Shown here: in pieces, positions 1-7,962 of the stretch | Position numbering within the stretch: the first letter of the stretch is position 1 | Layout of the letters: each line of letters begins with the position of its first letter | Made by a program: the position numbers and the translations under genes | Notes under the pieces: generated by a model | What the model saw: the letters and a program-made list of their open reading frames with translations, nothing else | What the model was told of the DNA's origin: nothing | Databases searched by the model: none | Assembly (NCBI GenBank): GCA_030682795.1 | Contig: JAUXNJ010000012.1 | Span: forward strand, 1-64,000 | Reading direction: 5' to 3' | DNA length: 64,000 bases | Origin: Sphingobacteriaceae bacterium | Lineage (GTDB): Bacteria > Bacteroidota > Bacteroidia > UBA7662

Positions 1-1
1 G

Positions 2-976
2 GCAGGGGTGCGCGATGCTACTGAAGCCAACATCTTCTTCTACCACTCCGACCACCTGGGCAGCAGCAGCTTCCTCACCGATGGTGGCGGCATTGCCACA
101 CAGCATTTGCAGTACATGCCTTTCGGAGAGGATTTAGTGCACCAGCAAAACACGGCGGCTTATTACACGCCGTATACTTTTAGCGGGAAGGAGCGGGACA
201 TAGAGACGGGCCTCAGTTACTTCGGGGCACGTTACTACGATGCGGGGCTGAGTATTTGGTTGAGTGTGGATCCGATGACGCATAAGTTGCCTTCGTGGTC
301 ACCGTACAATTATACGCTCAACAACCCTATTGGCTTAATAGACCCTGACGGAAGATTCCCATGGGGAGTAGTATTAGGAGGGGCCGCAGAAATTGCAATT
401 CAAATTGCAAGCAACGCAGCAACAGGACAAAAATGGAATAGAATCGACTGGGTTGATGTTGGCATAGCTGCAGTTGCGGGTGGAGCAACAGGTGGGTTCT
501 CGTGTGTTGCCAAATTAGGTAAATTGGGTAAGCTTATTAGTGCCGCCTCAGGAGTAACTGCTGGAGCTGTATTAGATGTTAAAACAGGAGGTGAAGGTTC
601 AGTAGATGTTACGATAGAGGCCTTGGGTTCTAGGATGGTGTTTCCAGATGGTAAAGTTATCGAAATTTGTGGGCAGGTAATGGAAATCAATGCAAAAAAA
701 ACATCAGATGTGGGCATTGAACTTATGGCTGGAGGTATTGGAGATATTGCTAAAAAGGTATTAGGTGCAGCCCTTAATAAAGATATTGCTAAAAAGGCCG
801 ATGATATTACTCGCCAGCTCCGAAATTCCGCGACCGGAAGTAAAGGACATGCTAAAAGGGTAGATCAATTAAACCAATTGAACAGCGACATGGCAGGTAA
901 TCAGGTGACGATAGATAAAATAACAGACTTGAGCAAAAGTTTGTCCCTTGAAGATGTTAAACAACTAAATGAATAA
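2..976 (+). CDS. RHS repeat-associated core protein, C-terminal part (5' end outside window)
   Basis: The reading frame is open to the left edge, so this is the 3' end of a longer RHS/YD-repeat gene. The first ~115 residues carry the RHS core signature: YHSDHLGSS, PFGE, SGKERD, the ARYYD motif, a NYTLNNP stretch and DPDGR. In this family the core closes the protein shell, and the region after DPDGR is a variable C-terminal toxin. Here that tail is about 205 residues: a Gly/Ala-rich, partly hydrophobic segment followed by a Lys-rich hydrophilic end. I do not recognise the toxin fold. The next gene overlaps it by 8 bp, as expected for a toxin-immunity pair. RHS identity is secure; toxin activity is inferred. 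Confidence 0.88.
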   Translation, partial: AGVRDATEANIFFYHSDHLGSSSFLTDGGGIATQHLQYMPFGEDLVHQQNTAAYYTPYTFSGKERDIETGLSYFGARYYDAGLSIWLSVDPMTHKLPSWSPYNYTLNNPIGLIDPDGRFPWGVVLGGAAEIAIQIASNAATGQKWNRIDWVDVGIAAVAGGATGGFSCVAKLGKLGKLISAASGVTAGAVLDVKTGGEGSVDVTIEALGSRMVFPDGKVIEICGQVMEINAKKTSDVGIELMAGGIGDIAKKVLGAALNKDIAKKADDITRQLRNSATGSKGHAKRVDQLNQLNSDMAGNQVTIDKITDLSKSLSLEDVKQLNE

Positions 977-1532
977 TCTTCAAATGTACAAGAAAAAGTG
1001 GTTTCAGAACTTCTTAGCAGTGTTGATTTTGGCCGCTATTAGTCTTCCCATTATCTTAATTGAGAGACATGATACAAGAAAGTTGCATGAGAATGGAGAA
1101 GAAACGATCGGGACTATTGTTGGTTTTGGTCGGAGAAATTCTGTTATCTGGGAATATATATTGGATGGTCGGATATATAAAATACGTGAGCAAGGCAGAT
1201 TTATAGATGGTTTAAAAATAGGGGAACAATTTATGGCTTTAGTTAATCCGCAGGATACAAAAATGGGCATAATGCATTTTCACAGACCTTATTTTGAGGA
1301 GAAGGATATAGACAGTGTTTTAGTGTATAATTTTCCAAACGGTCCTCCACAAATGGATAGGGTAACAATAACATACCAATATGTCGTCAATAATAAAATA
1401 TATGAGCGTAAACAAAGACTTCCATATGGATTGGAACGTGATTCCTTGGTAAATGCGAATAGCTTCTTTGTGGTATATTATGTAAAGAAGCCAGAAATAG
1501 GCTATATTTTTCCTTTATTGGAGCCTGAATGA
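969..1532 (+). CDS. Membrane-anchored hypothetical protein, possible immunity partner of the RHS protein
   Basis: 187 residues with one N-terminal membrane segment (about residues 12-31, FLAVLILAAISLPIILI) and a beta-rich soluble domain of about 150 residues. A pattern of the form GTIVGFG...YILDGRIY recurs later as TITYQYVVNNKIY, resembling small DUF3592-type domains, but I cannot assign it firmly. The ATG lies inside the end of the RHS gene (8 bp overlap), so translation is probably coupled. Base composition is AT-rich compared with the core genes downstream, as is common for RHS tail and immunity cassettes. The immunity role rests only on position. A second ATG six codons in is possible. 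Confidence 0.6.
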   Translation: MNNLQMYKKKWFQNFLAVLILAAISLPIILIERHDTRKLHENGEETIGTIVGFGRRNSVIWEYILDGRIYKIREQGRFIDGLKIGEQFMALVNPQDTKMGIMHFHRPYFEEKDIDSVLVYNFPNGPPQMDRVTITYQYVVNNKIYERKQRLPYGLERDSLVNANSFFVVYYVKKPEIGYIFPLLEPE

Positions 1533-1983
1533 AATAACTGCTTTGGTAAGTAGAGGTTGCTTCACTTTCGCCCGGTGTTGTTAAGAAGAGCACAGATTTA
1601 GCAGGTTTGGGTTTAATATGCTACAAGGAAGGAGAGAAATCTCAAGTGCCACACTCGCTTTGTAAGGTAATTCGTTAACTTGTGAGGAAGGACCTCACAA
1701 ATGCCTGAAAACTCTAATTAAAAGCATCCGAAGAATAGGGGGGAACTCAGTATCCTTATGGATAACTCAATTCCCATATAGTAACACCATATAAATACAA
1801 CGCTAATCTGCCTTTTCTAAAAATATTGCTGATTTATTTAAAGTTTTGAAAAAATCATAGGTATAAAATGCGCTAGGTACTTGACAAGGTGGTGCGAACT
1901 GCCTTAATTAGAGTTTCTTTACACTTCACGTTGCAGCTGATTTTTTAGGAAGGTCGTGCTGTGCGTCAAGCAAAACCAATTGT
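1533..1983. other. 450-bp intergenic region without a convincing gene
   Basis: I see no credible ORF here. Two structured spots stand out. One is a perfect 8-bp inverted repeat, TTGTGAGG/CCTCACAA, at 1680-1700 with a 5-nt loop. The other is a nested hairpin, TATCC-TTAT-GGATA, inside a GGGAA/TTCCC pair at 1741-1775. Neither is followed by a clear T-run. The region probably contains the rpoD promoter and 5' leader, and may contain remnants of the RHS cassette. Confidence 0.4.
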
Positions 1984-2850
1984 ATGCGCCAACTAAAGAT
2001 CAGTAAGCAAATCACCAATCGTGAAAGCCAGTCGCTTGACAAATATTTACAAGAAATTGGCAAGGTGGATTTGATTACGGCGGATGAAGAAGTGCAATTG
2101 GCCAAACGTATCCAACAAGGCGACCAACGGGCACTTGAAAAACTTACCAAGGCCAATTTGCGCTTTGTGGTGTCGGTGGCCAAGCAATACCAAAATCAAG
2201 GACTCACCCTCGGCGATTTGATCAATGAAGGCAATTTGGGCTTGATCAAAGCAGGGCAACGCTTCGACGAAACCAGGGGTTTTAAGTTCATTTCTTATGC
2301 CGTTTGGTGGATCCGACAGTCGATTTTGCAGGCCCTGGCCGAGCAATCGCGCATTGTACGCCTGCCGCTCAACCGCGTAGGCTCCCTCAATAAAATCTCC
2401 AAAGCCTTCTCCCAACTCGAACAGCAGTTTGAGCGTGAACCTACAGCTGCAGAGCTGGCTGAGGTGCTCGACATGACGGTAAACGATGTGGAAGACACCA
2501 TGAAGGTATCGGGCAGGCATGTGTCGATGGACGCGCCTTTTGCCGATGGGGAAGAAAATTCACTGCTAGATGTGCTGCAGGACGATGACCAGGTGCGGCC
2601 CGACAACGGCCTCATGAGCGAATCGCTACGTCGCGAGGTAGAAAGGGCCCTGAGCACCTTAACCAACCGCGAGGCCGATGTGTTGCGGTTTTACTTTGGC
2701 TTGGGCGGCATTCCACCGTTGTCACTCGAAGAAATTGGCGATAAATTCAGTCTTACCCGCGAAAGGGTGCGTCAAATCAAAGAAAAGTCGATCCGTCGCC
2801 TGCGCAATACCAGCCGCAGTCGTGCCCTCAAGGTGTACTTAGGCCAATAA
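1984..2850 (+). CDS. rpoD: Primary RNA polymerase sigma factor (RpoD/SigA)
   Basis: Directs core RNA polymerase to housekeeping promoters. It is 288 residues long, the short form usual in Bacteroidota, which lacks the large region 1.1 of proteobacterial RpoD. Region 1.2 covers LDKYLQEIG and AKRIQQGD. Region 2 holds [20 protein letters not shown] and the core-binding/-10 helix [15 protein letters not shown]. Region 3 begins IVRLPLNR. Region 4 ends with a helix-turn-helix, [21 protein letters not shown], which reads the -33 element. The start MRQLKI is the usual one for the family. It is convergent with prfC, the two stops being directly adjacent. The TAnnTTTG boxes seen elsewhere in the window fit this sigma type. 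Confidence 0.97.
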   Translation: MRQLKISKQITNRESQSLDKYLQEIGKVDLITADEEVQLAKRIQQGDQRALEKLTKANLRFVVSVAKQYQNQGLTLGDLINEGNLGLIKAGQRFDETRGFKFISYAVWWIRQSILQALAEQSRIVRLPLNRVGSLNKISKAFSQLEQQFEREPTAAELAEVLDMTVNDVEDTMKVSGRHVSMDAPFADGEENSLLDVLQDDDQVRPDNGLMSESLRREVERALSTLTNREADVLRFYFGLGGIPPLSLEEIGDKFSLTRERVRQIKEKSIRRLRNTSRSRALKVYLGQ

Positions 2851-4455
2851 TCAGGCGTTTTCCTCAGCATCTTCCGACACAATGATTTCGGAAGAGAATT
2901 TGAAACTCAATTTCGGGTTTTCGTCAATGGCCCTTTGGAGCATCCATAAACTGTCGGCGAGGTAAACAGGACGGTTGTCTTTGTCGTAGGCCAAATGGTC
3001 TTTTTTATAGCGGAAAAACTCCTCTACCGCAGCTTCATCCTCCGAATCAATCCAACAAGCTTTTAAATAAGGCAAGCCTCTGAAGCTTACTTTGGCGCTG
3101 TATTCGTGCAACAAACGGTGCTGAATAACGTCAAATTGCAGTTCTCCCACCGTGCCAATGATTTTGCGGTTACCGGGCTGCTGGGTAAAAAGCTGTGCCA
3201 CCCCTTCGTCGGTGAGCTGCTTGAGCCCTTTTTCGAACTGCTTGGCCTTAAATGGATCGTTGTTTTCAACCATCCGAAACAGTTCAGGCGAAAAAGCGGG
3301 AATGCCTTTGAAGAAAAAGGCGCCGCCTTCGGTCAAGGAATCACCAATTTTGAAATTGCCCGTATCGTACAAACCCACCACATCGCCGGGATAGGCGGTT
3401 TCCACATTGGTGCGGTCGTTGGCCTGGAACATGATGGGCGTTGAAAAACGGTATTTCTTTTTGAGGCGGGGATGGAAGTAAAAGGTGTTTTTCTCGAATA
3501 CCCCGGAGCAAATGCGCATAAAAGCAATGCGGTCGCGGTGGTTAGGATCGAGGTTGGCGTGTATTTTAAACACAAAACCGGAGAGTTTTTGGTCTTCCGG
3601 CTTTACTTCCCCCGTGCTGCTCAAACGCGGCCGCGGCTCGGGTGCTATTTCCACAAAGGTGTTGAGCAACTCCTGCACCCCGAAATTATTGAGCGCACTG
3701 CCAAAAAACACAGGTGCTACTTCGCCTGCCAAATAGGTTTCGCGATCGTATGCTGGGTAAAGGGCCGCCAACTCGGCTTCCTCACGCAGTTGCGCGGCAT
3801 ACTTGCCAATGATTTGGTCGAGCTTGGGGTCGTTGAGGTCCTCAAACGCGCTTACTTCATCTGATATACCGGTTTTATTGGGTGCAAACAGGTTGAGCTG
3901 CTTGCGGTACATATTGTAAACGCCCTTAAAGGTGGCGCCTTTGCTGATGGGCCAGGTGAGGGGCGTGACTTTGATGTTGAGTTTTTCTTCGAGTTCCTCC
4001 AACAAATCGAAAGGATCTTGGCCTTCGCGGTCCATTTTATTGATGAAAATGATCACCGGCGTATTGCGCATGCGGCACACCGCCATGAGCTTTTCGGTTT
4101 GCTCTTCCACGCCTTTGGCGGCATCCACCACCAAAATCACCGAGTCAACCGCCGTCAGGGTACGGTAGGTGTCTTCGGCGAAGTCTTTGTGACCCGGCGT
4201 GTCCAAAATGTTCACACGCCGACCGTTGTACTCAAAGCCCATTACCGAGGTAGACACCGAAATGCCGCGCTGCTTTTCGATTTCCATGAAGTCGGAGGTA
4301 GCCGATTTTTTGATTTTATTGCTTTTTACGGCGCCGGCCGACTGAATAGCCCCTCCAAACAGCAGGAATTTTTCGGTGAGGGTAGTCTTGCCCGCATCGG
4401 GGTGCGAAATAATGGCGAAGGTGCGACGGCGGGCGATTTCCTGGCTGCGGTTCAT
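2851..4455 (-). CDS. prfC: Peptide chain release factor 3
   Basis: A translational GTPase that recycles RF1/RF2 from the ribosome after termination. 534 residues, normal length. The G domain shows the P-loop HPDAGKTT (residues 18-25), the switch II motif DTPGH (85-89) and NKMD (139-142). Beta-barrel domain II and the RF3 C-terminal domain follow, with [19 protein letters not shown] typical of RF3 rather than EF-G. A Bacteroidota -7 box lies about 20 nt upstream of the ATG on the minus strand. Confidence 0.97.
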   Translation of the reverse strand: MNRSQEIARRRTFAIISHPDAGKTTLTEKFLLFGGAIQSAGAVKSNKIKKSATSDFMEIEKQRGISVSTSVMGFEYNGRRVNILDTPGHKDFAEDTYRTLTAVDSVILVVDAAKGVEEQTEKLMAVCRMRNTPVIIFINKMDREGQDPFDLLEELEEKLNIKVTPLTWPISKGATFKGVYNMYRKQLNLFAPNKTGISDEVSAFEDLNDPKLDQIIGKYAAQLREEAELAALYPAYDRETYLAGEVAPVFFGSALNNFGVQELLNTFVEIAPEPRPRLSSTGEVKPEDQKLSGFVFKIHANLDPNHRDRIAFMRICSGVFEKNTFYFHPRLKKKYRFSTPIMFQANDRTNVETAYPGDVVGLYDTGNFKIGDSLTEGGAFFFKGIPAFSPELFRMVENNDPFKAKQFEKGLKQLTDEGVAQLFTQQPGNRKIIGTVGELQFDVIQHRLLHEYSAKVSFRGLPYLKACWIDSEDEAAVEEFFRYKKDHLAYDKDNRPVYLADSLWMLQRAIDENPKLSFKFSSEIIVSEDAEENA

Positions 4456-4475
4456 GGACTTATAATTCGAAGCCG

Positions 4476-4483
4476 CAAAAATA
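4476..4483 (-). promoter_or_regulatory. Candidate -7 box of prfC
   Basis: On the minus strand this reads TATTTTTG, an exact match to the Bacteroidota -7 consensus TAnnTTTG. It would place the transcript start about 14 nt ahead of the prfC ATG. I see no good -33 TTTG at the usual distance. Confidence 0.45.
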
Positions 4484-4538
4484 CGCTTTTATTCTCGTTT
4501 GGGGAAGACAGCCGCGGAGGCAATTTCAATGAAAAAGC

Positions 4539-4570
4539 ATTGGCTAAAGTCCCCGCATCTTTTACCTTTG
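4539..4570 (+). promoter_or_regulatory. Bacteroidota-type promoter of the TonB receptor gene
   Basis: An ATTG at 4539-4542 is separated by 20 bp from an exact TAnnTTTG box, TACCTTTG, at 4563-4570. The expected transcript start, about 7 nt past the box, falls on or next to the ATG at 4577. The mRNA may therefore have almost no 5' leader. Confidence 0.6.
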
Positions 4571-4576
4571 CCCCCC

Positions 4577-6397
4577 ATGAAAGCAATTTTCAGCACCATG
4601 GCTTTGGTTGTAGGGGGGATGTTGAGCACGCAGGCCCAAACCACTTTACTTGATACCACCATTGCCTTGCAAGATGTAGAAATAGCCGGGGAACGCATTC
4701 AAACCCCATTTTCTCAGTCGGCCCGCAGCATGAACATCCTGCAGCGCAGCGACATCGAACAATTGCCCGCGCAAAATGTAGCCGAAATTTTGAGCTATGT
4801 GCCGGGGGTAGACATCCGCCAGCGCGGTCCCCAAGGCGTGCAAGCCGATGTGGGCATCCGCGGCGGCTCCTTCGACCAAACGCTTGTGCTGCTCAATGGC
4901 ATCAAGCTCAGCGACCCACAAACCGGCCACCATTTGTTGAATTTGGTGGTGCATCCCGATCAAATTGAGCGCATCGAAGTGCTGAAAGGTCCTGGCACCC
5001 GCATCTACGGTCCCAACGCCTTTGCCGGCGCCATCAACATCATTACCAAGCCGGGGGCGCAAAAAGGACTCAGCGGCAGCCTCAGCGGCGGTCAGCATGG
5101 CCTCTACCAAGGCAACCTCGCCCTGCATTTGCCGGTGGGGAAGTGGCAGCAGAGCCTTTCGGCAGGACTCAATGGCTCCTCCGGCTACCGCTTTAATACC
5201 GATTTTAGCATGGCCAATGTGTTTTACGACGCCCAACGGCAGCTCGGCATCCACAAAATATACACCATGGCTGGCTATAACCAGCGTGCTTTTGGCGCCA
5301 ACGGCTTTTATGCCAACGAAAACTTCAAAGATCAATTCGAAAAAACCAAAACCATCTTTGCCGCAGCAGGCTGGAAAATGGGGGAGGGCAATTGGAAAAG
5401 CGATCTGCGGAGCTATTACCGCCAGCACGAAGACGATTATTTTTTCAACCGCGAACGGCCTTCAGACTTCCACAACCACCACATCAGCAGGGTAGGTGGG
5501 GTTGAATGGAACGGTAGCATCGACAACAAGCTCGGTACCTCCGCCTTTGGGGCGGAATGGCGCTACGAAAGCATAGTGAGCAGCAACCTGGGCATCCACC
5601 AGCGCCAAATTGGAGGTTTTTACGGTGAACATCGCTTGTCGGGTAAAAAATGGCAGCTCACGCCCGGCATCTACCTCAATGGCATCAGCGATTATGGCTG
5701 GCGCGCTTATCCGGGGGTGGATGTGGCCTTTTTTCCGGCTAAAGGACTCAATGTGTACGCCAACTTGGCCCAATCGTTTCGGGTGCCGACCTATACCGAT
5801 TTGTATTATCAGAGTCCGGCCAACCTCGGCAACCCCAACCTCTTGCCCGAACAAGCCTGGACCTATGAAATTGGCAGCCGTTATTTCTACAAATCCTTCC
5901 TTTTGAGTGGGGCGGTGTTTGTGCGCGATGCTTCACGACTCATTGAGTGGGTGCGGCCCGACGCCTTAAGTCCGTGGCAGGCCAATAACTTCATTGAAGT
6001 GGTTAGCCGTGGGGCAGAAGCCGAGTTGCAGTACAAGCGCTCCAAAGGCCTGTTGCGCAGTGCACGTATTGGCTATACCTACATCAATGCGGGTTTTGCC
6101 ATCCAGGCCGGCTTCCAATCGCGCTACATCCTCGAAAACCTGCGGCATCAAATGGTGCTGGCGGCGGTGTTGCAATTACCAGCCAAGATCCAAGCCAGCG
6201 CTACCCTCCGCATTTTCGAGCGCATGAACCAAAACGAAGCCTTTGCCATCAGCGATGTGCAATTGTCGCGGAAGTTATGGAAGCAGGGAGAGTTGTTTGT
6301 GCAAGCCACCAATGTGTTCAACACGCCTTACCGCGAAATAGGAACGGTGCCGATGCCGGGTCGTTGGTTGCGGCTCGGACTGCGTTTCCGTCTTTAA
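4577..6397 (+). CDS. TonB-dependent outer-membrane receptor
   Basis: An outer-membrane active transporter that takes up a scarce ligand with energy from TonB. The reading frame is open from 4499, but the ATG at 4577 is preferred because it starts a proper signal peptide (MKAIFSTMALVVGGML, cleavage after STQAQ) and sits right behind a promoter. The mature N-terminus carries a short TonB-box-like stretch followed by the plug domain: QNVAEILSYVPGVDI, GIRGGSFDQT, LLNGIKLSDP, RIEVLKGPG and YGPNAFAGAINIIT. A beta-barrel of about 450 residues follows, ending in aromatic GLRFRL. At about 606 residues it resembles vitamin or siderophore receptors; the ligand cannot be read from sequence. It is convergent with the SDR gene, the two stop codons overlapping. 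Confidence 0.92.
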   Translation: MKAIFSTMALVVGGMLSTQAQTTLLDTTIALQDVEIAGERIQTPFSQSARSMNILQRSDIEQLPAQNVAEILSYVPGVDIRQRGPQGVQADVGIRGGSFDQTLVLLNGIKLSDPQTGHHLLNLVVHPDQIERIEVLKGPGTRIYGPNAFAGAINIITKPGAQKGLSGSLSGGQHGLYQGNLALHLPVGKWQQSLSAGLNGSSGYRFNTDFSMANVFYDAQRQLGIHKIYTMAGYNQRAFGANGFYANENFKDQFEKTKTIFAAAGWKMGEGNWKSDLRSYYRQHEDDYFFNRERPSDFHNHHISRVGGVEWNGSIDNKLGTSAFGAEWRYESIVSSNLGIHQRQIGGFYGEHRLSGKKWQLTPGIYLNGISDYGWRAYPGVDVAFFPAKGLNVYANLAQSFRVPTYTDLYYQSPANLGNPNLLPEQAWTYEIGSRYFYKSFLLSGAVFVRDASRLIEWVRPDALSPWQANNFIEVVSRGAEAELQYKRSKGLLRSARIGYTYINAGFAIQAGFQSRYILENLRHQMVLAAVLQLPAKIQASATLRIFERMNQNEAFAISDVQLSRKLWKQGELFVQATNVFNTPYREIGTVPMPGRWLRLGLRFRL

Positions 6398-7224
6398 GCC
6401 TTCAACCAAGGAGCTACCAAAGCCTCGCTAGCGGTCCACAAGCCGTTGATCAGCGCGGGGTCGTTGCCAGCAGCGGCATTGGCCTTTACTTTTTGGCTTT
6501 TGTAATAAGCGCCCGATTGCAATCGTGCCGCCGGTTGGGTGGCCAGGTGGATGGTTGTGGCGGCGCCCTTGGCTGGGGTAATCAAAAAGGGCGTCATGAG
6601 CTGCCACATCCACTTCATCTTGCCCAAGCCATCGCCAAAGCCGGTATTTACCACGCCGGGGTGCAGGGCATAGGCCGTGAGTCCTTGCGATTGGTACTGC
6701 TCATGCAGCGCTTTGGTGAAAAGCACATTGCACAGCTTGGCATTGGCATAGGCACCGAAAGCACTCCAGCCGCTGTTGAGCTGCAGGTTTTGGAGGTCGA
6801 TTTTGCCTGCGCGGTGCGCCTCAGAACTTACATTGATGACCTTGGCTTTGCTGGCCAAAAGCTGCGGCAACAGCAAATTTGTGAGCAGAAAATGGCCTAA
6901 ATGGTTCATTTGAAGCTGCATTTCAAAGCCATCGGGTGTGGTTTCACGGCTGCTGGTGAGTCCCCCCGCATTGTTAATAAGCACATCAATTTGCGAAACC
7001 GTTTTTAAACCCGCTGCCGCCTGCGCTACGCTCGAAAGCTCGTTCAAATCGCAGGGCACAAAATGCAACTCCGCATTGGGATGTTGCTGTTTGAGTTGGG
7101 CAATTTGTTGGGCCGTTTTGGAAGCATTGCGGTTGAGCAACCACAGCGAATGGCCTTGTGCGGTTAAAATTTCGGCGGTAGCGGCACCAATGCCGGAGGT
7201 GCTTCCTGTAAGCAGTATGTTCAT
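6394..7224 (-). CDS. Short-chain dehydrogenase/reductase (retinol dehydrogenase-like)
   Basis: A 276-residue NAD(P)-dependent oxidoreductase with a Rossmann fold. The cofactor motif TGSTSGIG is at residues 6-13 and the structural NNAG at 84-87. The catalytic Ser is in NVSS (131-134), with Tyr159 and Lys163 in YANAK. An Arg at position 32 (LLNRN) suggests NADPH preference. The segment ALHPGVVNTGFGDGLG is typical of the RDH/WWOX-like subgroup. The substrate is unknown. No operon partner: convergent on one side, divergent from the thioredoxin-like gene on the other. Confidence 0.9.
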   Translation of the reverse strand: MNILLTGSTSGIGAATAEILTAQGHSLWLLNRNASKTAQQIAQLKQQHPNAELHFVPCDLNELSSVAQAAAGLKTVSQIDVLINNAGGLTSSRETTPDGFEMQLQMNHLGHFLLTNLLLPQLLASKAKVINVSSEAHRAGKIDLQNLQLNSGWSAFGAYANAKLCNVLFTKALHEQYQSQGLTAYALHPGVVNTGFGDGLGKMKWMWQLMTPFLITPAKGAATTIHLATQPAARLQSGAYYKSQKVKANAAAGNDPALINGLWTASEALVAPWLKA

Positions 7225-7404
7225 GGAGATGTATTGTGTGTGAATGTAGGGAGAGAACAGCGATAATAACTTTTGAGTTTACCACCTTAACAAACAATAG
7301 CAATTGAAGCCACGATCTCCCTTTTGTCATTTCCCCAGCATCCTTCTAGCCGCCGCCGCGCTATTGCCCATAATTTCCCTATTTTTGAGCGTTAATTGCG
7401 CAAT

Positions 7405-7956
7405 ATGACCATCGAAAAAATCCTCAAAGGAAGCATTGCCCTCGTGGCTATTTTTATACTTGGCTACGTTATCTATCAGAAAATCAATCCCGAAACCGGC
7501 ATTGGCGAAAAAGGTCAGTTAGAAAAATTGCCAAGGTTCAAATTTCCCAAAATTGGGGGCACAGGCAACATCAGTAAATCGGATTTGCGTTCGGCTAAAA
7601 CGGTGGTGCTGTATTTTAGTCCCGACTGCGAACACTGCCAAGCCCTTGGTGCCGACATTGGCCGGCAGTTGGAGCAGTTGCAAGACATCGATTTTGTGTT
7701 TGTAACCCGCTTTGACGAGGCCGATGCCATCCGCTATGCACAAAAGGCCAACCTTTGGGAGAAGCCAAACATCCACTTCGGCCTCGATGTAGACGCTGCT
7801 TTTTACGGCTATTTCGGCGAAATGTTTATTCCTTCGGCCTACATCTTCAATGCCAAGGGCAAGTTTTTACAGTCGGTGCATCAGAATGCCATGGTGAAAG
7901 ACATCCTCGATGTGCTCGAAGGCATTCCCAGTGATAAAAACAAAAGTACCCGCTAA
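7405..7956 (+). CDS. Membrane-anchored thioredoxin-fold protein
   Basis: 183 residues from the ATG at 7405; an in-frame TTG nine bases earlier is less likely. A single N-terminal membrane segment (about residues 9-24) anchors a periplasmic thioredoxin-like domain. VVLYFSPDCEHC carries the CxxC pair Cys75/Cys78. A cis-Pro is likely in FIPSAYIFNAKG. This places it in the TlpA/AhpC-TSA-like group of redox proteins. An exact -7 box, TATTTTTG, lies at 7380-7387. Its partner is not evident. It is convergent with the following outer-membrane receptor. Confidence 0.82.
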   Translation: MTIEKILKGSIALVAIFILGYVIYQKINPETGIGEKGQLEKLPRFKFPKIGGTGNISKSDLRSAKTVVLYFSPDCEHCQALGADIGRQLEQLQDIDFVFVTRFDEADAIRYAQKANLWEKPNIHFGLDVDAAFYGYFGEMFIPSAYIFNAKGKFLQSVHQNAMVKDILDVLEGIPSDKNKSTR

Positions 7957-7962
7957 GCCGAC

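Noticed and set aside
1961-1996. Short upstream frame (GTG to TAA) overlapping the rpoD start
   Set aside because: Eleven codons with nothing to support translation; likely chance.
4646-5428. 260-codon open frame antisense to the TonB receptor gene
   Set aside because: It is a shadow of a GC-richer coding frame: no start context, no recognisable domain, and it lies fully inside a certain gene.
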